Shown: in pieces, positions 40,640-47,292 of the stretch
Layout of the letters: every line of letters starts with the position of its first letter
Position numbering within the stretch: position 1 is the stretch's first letter
From: JANQPX01 sp041398025
GTDB taxonomy: Bacteria; Pseudomonadota; Alphaproteobacteria; Geminicoccales; Geminicoccaceae
Assembly: GCA_041398025.1 (NCBI GenBank)
Contig: JAWKVM010000015.1
Coordinates: forward strand, 124,001 to 188,000
Reading direction: 5' to 3'
DNA length: 64,000 bases
Program-made: the position numbers and the translations under genes
The notes under the pieces: generated by a model
The model's input: only the letters and a program-made list of their open reading frames with translations
Databases searched by the model: none
What the model was told of the DNA's origin: nothing

Positions 40640-41691
40640 GCGGCAACGACCAGTCCGAGGAGAAAACGCTTCCGGCATCCGACAAGAAGCTGCGCGATGC
40701 CAGAAAAAAGGGCCAGGTCTCCCAGAGCAAGGACATGGTGATCGGCACGGGCACGGTCGCCATTCTCGCCTATATCTGGCTCGCCTGGGACCTGCTGCAG
40801 AGCAACTTCATCGCCCTTCTGGTGCTGCCGTCAGACGTCTACGACATGCCGTTCCTGAAAGCGGTGGAGCGCGTCACCGGCATCGCCTTCGAGCTCGCCG
40901 TGATGACCGTTCTCCCGCTTATCGTGATCATCATCCTGGTGAGCGTGCTGACCAATGTCGCAGTGATGCAAGGCTTCGTGTTTTCGACCGAGCCGATCAA
41001 GCCCAAGGGCGAGAAGATCAATCCGATCAGCGGCTTCAAGCGCATCTTCAGCCTGAAGAACCTGGTCGAGCTGATCAAATCGATCCTGAAGACCGTCCTG
41101 CTCTCGGCGGCTGCCATCGTTCTCGTGCTGCTCGGTCTCGAGACCCTGGTGAAGGGACCGGTCTGCGGCCCGGACTGCGTGGCGCTCGCCTTCACCAGCA
41201 TGGTCAAGCCCCTGTTCATCGCCTTCGCCCTGATCTTCCTCCTGTTCGCGCTGCTCGACATCGGCGTGCAGCGCTGGCTGTTCCTGCGCGACATGCGCAT
41301 GACCATCACCGAGTTCAAACGCGAGCGCAAGGACATGGAGGGCGACCCCACGCTCCGCCAGGAGCGCATGCGTCAGCGCCGCGAATTCTCCGATGGCGGC
41401 GAGGTGCCGGTCGGCATCAAGAACGCCACGGTGCTGATCGCCGACGGCGCATCCTCGATCGTCGGCATCCGCTACATCAAGGGCCAGACGCCCGTGCCTG
41501 CGATCGTCTGCAAGGGCCGCAACGACCGCGCCGCCCAGCTCATCGCCGCCGCGCGCCAGCTCTACATCCCCGTGGTCGACAAGCCGGAGCTGGCCAGGGA
41601 GCTTCTCAAAAACGCCGACATCGGCACCTATGTCGAGCAGGCCTACTTCCACGAAGTCGCCGGCGTCCTCATCCAGGTCGGCCAAACCTAG
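40636..41691 (+). CDS. sctU: T3SS switch protein SctU without the NPTH autocleavage motif
   Basis: Export-gate protein of the FlhB/YscU family, 351 residues. It has an N-terminal KTLPASDKKLRDARKKGQVSQSKDM, four membrane helices, the linker TITEFKRERKDMEGDPTLRQERMRQRR, then the cytoplasmic C-domain. In normal SctU the C-domain has V-V-V-x-NPTH-I-A-x-x-I, where Asn-Pro is cut by autoproteolysis. Here the aligned stretch is VLIA-DGAS-SIVGI (residues 270-273 are D-G-A-S), so cleavage by the usual Asn cyclisation cannot occur. The fold around it, YIKGQTPVPAIVCKGRND, is otherwise intact. It is the last gene of the structural operon. Confidence 0.94.
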   Translation: MSGNDQSEEKTLPASDKKLRDARKKGQVSQSKDMVIGTGTVAILAYIWLAWDLLQSNFIALLVLPSDVYDMPFLKAVERVTGIAFELAVMTVLPLIVIIILVSVLTNVAVMQGFVFSTEPIKPKGEKINPISGFKRIFSLKNLVELIKSILKTVLLSAAAIVLVLLGLETLVKGPVCGPDCVALAFTSMVKPLFIAFALIFLLFALLDIGVQRWLFLRDMRMTITEFKRERKDMEGDPTLRQERMRQRREFSDGGEVPVGIKNATVLIADGASSIVGIRYIKGQTPVPAIVCKGRNDRAAQLIAAARQLYIPVVDKPELARELLKNADIGTYVEQAYFHEVAGVLIQVGQT

Positions 41692-42275
41692 TCGTGCCAC
41701 GACTTGGTGGACTTGCCTGACACGGGCATCCGGGTTCGGTGCTGGCCGCGGATGCGGTGGCGCTCGTGCACGGGCGGGCTGTGGGAGCTGGATGGAGCGG
41801 CCTGAGGAGCAGTGTTGCGGCGGTGATCGGACGGCCATCACCGACTTATACCAAACGCACAAAACTCTGACCCATGCAGAATTCGGTGCGTCCGCCGAAC
41901 GATCGGCGCCGGATGGTTCCCCAGTTAAGTGTCGATAGGTCAGAACTTTGTGTGGTCGGTATTATCCCAACCTGCCTCGACATGGGCCGATTCTGCGACT
42001 GGCGATGCATGCCTTTGCCACGGGGCTCTTCGACCCTGGCAGAAGGACATCCATCATCGGCGTTGACCTTTTCCTAACGAAATACCGTCATCATGGCTTC
42101 CTGGTCCATGCGATCCTGGGAATCCGAGCCCTGCCCAACATTTTCCGGCGGGCGGGCGGGCGGCTCCCAGGATCGCATGGACCAGGAAAAGCCACATTGA
42201 CATGCAGAGGTTAAGAGAACGTGAAAGGGCGAGGAATGGGTGGCGCGTACGCGGCGGACGTCCGGGAGGTCTCCG
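41692..42275. other. Intergenic region after sctU
   Basis: About 580 bases without a supported gene; the open frames here are short and unlike the neighbours. It contains the palindromic repeat at 42100-42186, and gacttgcctga at 41710-41720 is the reverse complement of a motif also seen at 18013 and 44894. It separates the convergent sctU and effector operons. Confidence 0.5.
42100..42186. repeat. Long perfect-palindrome repeat, copy 1
   Basis: Perfect 22-bp inverted repeat, 42100-42121 with 42165-42186, around a 43-base centre containing a GGCGGGCGGGCGGGCGG run. A second copy with the same arms and a similar centre lies at 62316-62397. It lies between convergent transcription units. It has the character of a REP/RPE-like dispersed palindromic element and could also end transcription in both directions. 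Confidence 0.85.
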
Positions 42276-42551
42276 TCAGGCCTTTTCGCGTTGATGCTGC
42301 ACGATCCACCAAAGCGCGCGGTTCTCGTCCAGGCTGGAAAACACGATGTCGCCCAAACTGGCGGAGTCGCGCGGGCGAACGTGGTACCAGTCGTCGCCCT
42401 GGAGGCTGCCGGGGCGAAGGCAGGTGTAGTGGGACTGGGCGAGGATGCGCTTGAGATCGCCGCTCTGCCGGAGCTGCTTGAGCTCGCGTGCGATCTTCCG
42501 GTCTTCGAGCCAGTACTTGAAGCGTTCCCAGGTGGACAGCCTGTCGGGCAT
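42276..42551 (-). CDS. Hypothetical small protein of the putative effector operon
   Basis: 91-residue protein, ATG at 42551 with GGAG about eight bases upstream. It is charged and soluble (LSTWERFKYWLEDRKIARELKQLRQSGDLKRILAQ) with aromatic residues at the end (ENRALWWIVQHQ). No family is recognised. It follows the chaperone-like gene by 33 bases in the same direction. It could be an accessory chaperone, or an immunity protein if the upstream RES-like protein is toxic to the producer. Confidence 0.6.
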   Translation of the reverse strand: MPDRLSTWERFKYWLEDRKIARELKQLRQSGDLKRILAQSHYTCLRPGSLQGDDWYHVRPRDSASLGDIVFSSLDENRALWWIVQHQREKA

Positions 42552-42584
42552 CACATCGCTCCGTGACCGGCGGCCGATCGGGCC

Positions 42585-43010
42585 TCAGCTCTCGGCGATC
42601 GCGCGCAATCCCGGCCAGTGGGTGGCGGCGGTCTCGATCGATGTGCGGATCATCAGCCCGATCATGCCCGGAAGCAAGCCCTCGCCGCCGGCCATCATCG
42701 CCTGGGCGCGAAAGGCGACGATACCCGCCGGTCCGTCATAGGTGAAGCCGAGCAGAGCAAGCTTCAGGTTGATCCGATGCAGCGCCCGGCCGATGTCGCT
42801 GCGGCGATCGACCGGCACCGTCATCGGCAGGGGCTGGATGAACTGGACCACGCCCGGCGTCGGCTCCCAGCGGATATGCAGCACCGAGTCGGCATCGCCG
42901 AGCCTGGTCGGCAAGGTCACGGCCCGCTCGCCCTCGACCTCGCGAAACGGCAGGTCTTCGCGCCGAAGCTGCGCCTTCAGCGCATCGAAGCTGGAGATCA
43001 CGTCGCTCAA
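42585..43010 (-). CDS. YbjN/CesT-like putative T3SS chaperone
   Basis: 141-residue protein starting at TTG 43010, chosen because GAGGGAGAAACC directly precedes it; a longer upstream frame would overlap the previous gene. The pattern resembles the YbjN/class I T3SS chaperone fold. A first helix (SSFDALKAQLRREDLPF) is followed by strands around SVLHIRWEPTPGVVQFIQPLPM, then a helix RALHRINLKLALLGFTYD, a strand GIVAFRAQ and a last helix. Its place immediately behind a large Ser/Gly-rich exported-looking protein is that of an effector-specific chaperone. The role is inferred. Confidence 0.62.
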   Translation of the reverse strand: MSDVISSFDALKAQLRREDLPFREVEGERAVTLPTRLGDADSVLHIRWEPTPGVVQFIQPLPMTVPVDRRSDIGRALHRINLKLALLGFTYDGPAGIVAFRAQAMMAGGEGLLPGMIGLMIRTSIETAATHWPGLRAIAES

Positions 43011-43020
43011 GGTTTCTCCC

Positions 43021-44706
43021 TCAGAACCAGCTGGAAATCTTGTCCCAGGCCCCTTCGAGCACGCCGTCGCCGACATTGTCCTCGAGCACGTCGCCCAGAC
43101 CTTCGCGCGCCCAGTCGGCAGCGCCGGTCTGCTCGAGGGCTGCGGACGTGCCCCAGCTCGCGAGCATGCCGACGCCGAAGCCGATCACGGCGCCGACCGC
43201 GGTGCCCGCCACCGGCACCACGCTGCCGATCGCCGCCCCGGCGGCAGCACCGGCGAGGCCCGAGGCCACGCCCACGCCGGTATCGACCACGACATCGGCG
43301 GTCGCATCGGCGGCGCTGATCTCGCCGCGTTCATAGGCGCCGGCGTTGCTGTACAGCGAGGTGCCGGCGGAGATCGCGCCGTCGATCACACCGCCCGCGC
43401 GCAGACCGCCGATGCGCGGCGACAGGACGTCGTCGGCATAGGCCGCCGCAGCGCCCGTGCCGGTGCCGATGGCGACATCGCGTGCGTCTTCGGCAGTCAG
43501 CTCGCCGTCGCTCAGCGCCTGCACGCCGGACACCAGCGCTCCACCGGTGGCGCCGTAGCGCACGCTGCCCGCACGGCTGTGGGCGGCGGCATCGTCGACC
43601 CTCACCTGCGCCGTCCTGTCCGGATTGTGCATCGGCGAGGCGGGATCGTGGATGTTGGGTGTGTTCGCGGGCGGCGGCGGCGAGATGCTGCCGGGCGTCG
43701 TCTGCACCGGTCCGGGCACGCCATTGGCATCGAAGGTGACATGGTCCCGATACTGCAGTTGCGAGGCCGGGTCGGTCATGTTGCCGGGCATGACGCCGAC
43801 ATGCACCGCACCCTCGCCGGCCGGCACGCGCACGCCTTCGGCACCGCGCGCCCGCGCTGCATCGTTCAGGGCGCGCGTATTGGTATAGGGATCTTCGCCG
43901 GTGACGACGCTGAGCGTGCTGCGCTCCCGGCCCTGCTGGCCATAGCCTTCGGTCAGCGCCCCGTCGGTGACGTTCGGCAAGGTGGTCGCGTCGATGACAT
44001 TGCCGTTGAGCTCGCTGCGCGTGACCGTCTTGCCGGCAAGCCCGGTCGGATCGGTGGCGCTGGGATAGCGCCCCGCCTCGACCTCGATGCCGTGCATGGA
44101 CTCCGAGGTGTAGAGCGTCGACTCGCCGACCCGGTTGTAGCGTCCGGGCGAGCTGTACTGCGCGTCGTTGTAGGTCGACGCATAGGGCGTGTCGACGCTG
44201 CGGTAGACGTCGCCGTCATAGGGCGTCATCGGCGCGTTGTTGACCCTGTCGGTCACCTGCCGGGTCTGGGCGCCGACATACTCGTTGCGCGACTGCGCGG
44301 CGGAACGTCCGACCACAGCAGCATTGGCCTGGTTGTCGTCGGCCGTCTCGTCGTCCGGCGTCGGCTCCGGGGAGAAGGCATAGCCGTCGATCACGCCGGC
44401 GCCATCGGCGAGCGCTTCGCTCTGCGCCGCGGTCAGGCCGGCATCCGAGGTCGGCCCGGACGATGTGGACGTTGTCGACCCGTTGCCATTGCCGGCAGAG
44501 CCTGAACTGTCGCTTCTGTCGCCGCCTGAATTTCGACTGCTGTCCGCCTGGGACACGCTGCTGCTGAAATCGGAACCGCTGGATGCGCCGGACGAGCCCG
44601 ATCCGCTCGCGGCACCGCTCGACGAGCCGCCACTGCCTGCGCTGCCCGCACTACCCGACTGTCCGCTGGAAGCACTGCCTCCAACGCCACCGCTCGGACT
44701 GCCCAT
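43021..44706 (-). CDS. Candidate T3SS effector with RES-like domain and glycine-zipper tail
   Basis: 561 residues from the ATG at 44706, with GGAGGG eight bases upstream. Residues 1-90 are almost only Ser, Gly and Ala, an unstructured N-terminus of the kind that carries type III export signals. Residues 163-330 resemble a RES domain (NAD-degrading toxin fold): VYR (Arg169), GRYNRVGESTLYTSES (188-203) and a Glu at 208 or 210, then ALNDAARARGAEGVRVPA and HVTFD. Residues about 400-530 hold repeated Gly/Ala hydrophobic stretches (AGAAAGAAIGSVVPVAG) that may insert in membranes. It heads an operon with a chaperone-like gene and lies just past the T3SS genes. RES assignment is tentative. Confidence 0.6.
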   Translation of the reverse strand: MGSPSGGVGGSASSGQSGSAGSAGSGGSSSGAASGSGSSGASSGSDFSSSVSQADSSRNSGGDRSDSSGSAGNGNGSTTSTSSGPTSDAGLTAAQSEALADGAGVIDGYAFSPEPTPDDETADDNQANAAVVGRSAAQSRNEYVGAQTRQVTDRVNNAPMTPYDGDVYRSVDTPYASTYNDAQYSSPGRYNRVGESTLYTSESMHGIEVEAGRYPSATDPTGLAGKTVTRSELNGNVIDATTLPNVTDGALTEGYGQQGRERSTLSVVTGEDPYTNTRALNDAARARGAEGVRVPAGEGAVHVGVMPGNMTDPASQLQYRDHVTFDANGVPGPVQTTPGSISPPPPANTPNIHDPASPMHNPDRTAQVRVDDAAAHSRAGSVRYGATGGALVSGVQALSDGELTAEDARDVAIGTGTGAAAAYADDVLSPRIGGLRAGGVIDGAISAGTSLYSNAGAYERGEISAADATADVVVDTGVGVASGLAGAAAGAAIGSVVPVAGTAVGAVIGFGVGMLASWGTSAALEQTGAADWAREGLGDVLEDNVGDGVLEGAWDKISSWF

Positions 44707-44917
44707 TGGAATGCCCTCCAACAATCAAGCAGGTTGTCCGCACTATATCGCGTTCCCTCCAAGGACGCCCGTCGAGACTATCGAGCGATAGTACAAGGTC
44801 AAGGCGGGCTTTAGGTGAAACTGCAGGCGACTTTTCCCTTCCAAATTGCCACGCCCGTTCTCACGGCTGGAGACTCGGCCACCCGCGCCAGTCTCAGGCA
44901 AGTCAACCAGGTCCTGG

Positions 44918-45868
44918 TCAGGACTGGAGGGCGTCCCACATGAGGCGGTCGCGCTCCGCCGTCCAGATGCGCGGGGTGTCGATGCCGCGGGCCTCGTCAT
45001 AGGCGCGGCTGACGTTGAAGGGCAGGCAGTGCTCGTAGATCGCGACCTTTTCGAACTTGGGATCGCAGTTTTCGCGCACCGCCTGGAATGCTTCCTTGAG
45101 CGAGCCGCCGCGCGCCGCGACTGCTGCGGCCGGGCGATAGGTGCTGTCGATGAAGTCCCAGGTGAAGCCGAGCGCGTCGTTCACCGCCTGCTCGCCGACC
45201 AGCGCATCGCCGCGCCCGGGCGCGATCGCGTCGGGCCGGTAGGAGGCGATCGCATCCAGCGTGCCGCCCCAGTCGGAAAAATGGGCGTCGCCGCAATAGC
45301 AGGCGGAATGGCTCTCGACGATGTCGCCGGTCATCATCACGCCCGCATCCGGCACCCAGGCGACGATGTCGCCAGCGGTATGCGCGCGGCCGAGATGGAG
45401 CAGATCGACCCGGCGCTTGCCCATGTAGACGGTCATGCGGTTCGAGAAGGTCATGGACGGCCAGGTGAGCCCGGGAATGCTCTCATGGCCTTCGAACAGC
45501 CGCGGAAACCGCCCGAACTCGCTGTCCCAGTCCTCCTGGCCGCGCTCATGGATCATCGCCCGGCAGACATCGGAGGCGATGATCTGCTCCGCGCCGTAAG
45601 CCGACGCGCCGAGCACGCGCACGGCGTGATAGTGACTGAGGGTCACGTATTTGATCGGCTTGTCGGTGACGCCTCTGATCTTCTCGATCACCATGTTGGC
45701 CAGCCTGGGCGTGGCCTGCGCATCCATGATCATCACAGCATCGTCGCCGATGATCACGCCGGTGTTCGGATCGCCCTCCGCAGTAAAGGCCCAGATATCC
45801 CGACCGATCTCGGTGAACGATACGGTCTTCGCGGTCATGTCCCCGGTGGAGGCAAAGCCCTTGGCCAT
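44918..45868 (-). CDS. MBL-fold hydrolase-like protein with altered metal motif
   Basis: Metallo-beta-lactamase-fold protein, 316 residues from the ATG at 45868 (GGAGAAG ribosome site). The fold is clear: GVIIGDDAVMIMDAQATP, a HLGRAHTAGDIVAWVPDAGVMMTGD block and a C-terminal GRGDALVG. The first metal motif, normally H-x-H-x-D-H, reads H79-Y-H81-A-V-R84, so the Asp and final His are replaced. I recall this HYHAVR form from other proteobacterial members, so it is probably a subfamily trait, with one metal site or a different activity. The gene is alone. Confidence 0.8.
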   Translation of the reverse strand: MAKGFASTGDMTAKTVSFTEIGRDIWAFTAEGDPNTGVIIGDDAVMIMDAQATPRLANMVIEKIRGVTDKPIKYVTLSHYHAVRVLGASAYGAEQIIASDVCRAMIHERGQEDWDSEFGRFPRLFEGHESIPGLTWPSMTFSNRMTVYMGKRRVDLLHLGRAHTAGDIVAWVPDAGVMMTGDIVESHSACYCGDAHFSDWGGTLDAIASYRPDAIAPGRGDALVGEQAVNDALGFTWDFIDSTYRPAAAVAARGGSLKEAFQAVRENCDPKFEKVAIYEHCLPFNVSRAYDEARGIDTPRIWTAERDRLMWDALQS

Positions 45869-45988
45869 CTTCTTCTCCGGCGTGCTCGGATGTCGTTCGT
45901 AGAGAGGGCACAAGGGCAGGAAGAATGCAAGGCCGCTCGGTCTGGGCCGAGCCTTCGGCAGCCATGTCCGCTTTTGGGCCGGAAGCGG

Positions 45989-46234
45989 TTACAGTGTACC
46001 TGTCTTGCTGAGATCCAACTTTGACCCATTTGAGACCCAACGGATTTGAACATTGGTGAGCGACCGATACCTATCTTGAGAGCCTTCAAATTCAAATTCC
46101 GGGGTGCCGCCGGGCCATTGATCCTGTGAATCTTCTGTTTCCTCGCCCTCGTCACTGCTATGGCTGCACTCAAGAGCTGAGCCTGATAGAAGAGCCACGC
46201 ATCGCGAGCGCCTACCCCCTTGATTATCATCCAT
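45989..46234 (-). CDS. Doubtful small hypothetical gene in a low-GC patch
   Basis: An 81-codon frame from the ATG at 46234, acidic and Ser/Gly-rich with EFEFEGSQD in the middle. It has mixed codon use like the adjacent nuclease-like gene, from which it is divergent across about 50 very AT-rich bases. There is no good ribosome site and no family match, so it may not be coding. The rest of 45869-46276 shows nothing else. Confidence 0.25.
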   Translation of the reverse strand: MDDNQGGRRSRCVALLSGSALECSHSSDEGEETEDSQDQWPGGTPEFEFEGSQDRYRSLTNVQIRWVSNGSKLDLSKTGTL

Positions 46235-46285
46235 TTTTACATAATTGTGTTGTTATAATTTAATCAATTACTGCGATTGGACACT

Positions 46286-47101
46286 ATGGATTGCGCACCC
46301 GCGTGCTGCGATGAATGCACCACGACAATCGAACTCCTCACGACCTGGATCGAGGTGTCAATCGAGCTGACAGTTCGGATCATCACCTATGGCCTCAAGC
46401 TTGGCCCCATCGGCATCACCATAGTTATTACAGTTACCATAGGGATTTACTTCACATTCTACACATGCGGCAGGGGAAAGGCAGTCAGCGGCAACACCAT
46501 CCAAATCAGCAAGGTGAAGTACCGCCTATATGGCGTCGCCGCACTTAAGCCTGGACAGAAACTGAGATCTGGCGATGCCGGCCCAATAAGCGGTTTCGCC
46601 TACTGTCGTCACGCTCTGATGGCAAAAATTGGCGATCTTAAGGTCTGTTGTCGGGAGTATCCCGACGCTCCCGACCCTCTCAAGAGAACAGTCGCCATAT
46701 GCACGATTTCCAAGGGTTTCCGTTACCGAGGAGAGGACATAGGGCGGTGGCTAGTCCGAAATGGATATGCGGTTGCTGATCTAGACTATATGGAGAGAAA
46801 TCCAATTGATAATGGGGCCTACGCGCAGAGGCTCCTTGTTGAACAGGCGTTCGCCGAAGAGCACAGGCTCGGTATTCATGCAGGCGAATACGATAAGCCC
46901 AGGGAATATGCACGAAACTATTTCCGCGAGAGATGGAAAGAGAAGGGTCTTCTGGGCGAGCCGACATTCAGGACCGTGAAAGAGCTGGTTCTCGAGCTCA
47001 AGCTGGAACTCGAGCTGGAATGGAAAGGCGAATACTTCGAGATATCCGCGATCCTGATCTTGCGATCTCGTTCTTACTGCCTTTGGGCCTTGCCTCGGTA
47101 G
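46286..47101 (+). CDS. Membrane-anchored staphylococcal nuclease-like protein
   Basis: About 271 residues from the ATG at 46286 (a TTG at 46277 is in frame). A Cys-rich N-terminus (APACCDECTT) precedes a membrane helix (about 36-60). Then comes an SNase-like OB-fold: AVSGNTIQISKVKYRLYGVAAL, VAICTISKGFRYRGEDIGRWLVRNGYAVAD and a helix EEHRLGIHAG. Against the thermonuclease pattern the Arg of the RL motif is kept. The acidic residues of the following D-A-P-E stretch are replaced (VAALKPG), so nuclease activity is doubtful. The end is a repeated Leu/Glu helix. Base composition is clearly more AT-rich than the surroundings, pointing to recent transfer. Confidence 0.62.
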   Translation: MDCAPACCDECTTTIELLTTWIEVSIELTVRIITYGLKLGPIGITIVITVTIGIYFTFYTCGRGKAVSGNTIQISKVKYRLYGVAALKPGQKLRSGDAGPISGFAYCRHALMAKIGDLKVCCREYPDAPDPLKRTVAICTISKGFRYRGEDIGRWLVRNGYAVADLDYMERNPIDNGAYAQRLLVEQAFAEEHRLGIHAGEYDKPREYARNYFRERWKEKGLLGEPTFRTVKELVLELKLELELEWKGEYFEISAILILRSRSYCLWALPR

Positions 47102-47292
47102 TTTAAGCCTAACTCAGCCCGAAATACCAAACATAATATCGATCACAACGTCAGATACCGGTAGTGTCCGCACATGGGCACAATCCAGGCCTTCCCACCA
47201 TGCCGCGAAGGCGTCAGCTTTTCACTCGAAAAGAGACACAAGAGTCACGTTCCGACCGACGCAAAGCTTCGTGCTCGATCAGCGAAAAAGCC

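Noticed and set aside
42100..42186. The long palindrome read as an insertion-sequence end or attachment site
   Set aside because: There is no transposase or integrase beside either copy and no target duplication; a dispersed palindromic repeat fits better.
47212..47236. GTCAGCTTTTC followed by TCGAAAAG, resembling a rhizobial tts box
   Set aside because: The spacing differs from the consensus as I recall it, and no gene starts just downstream.
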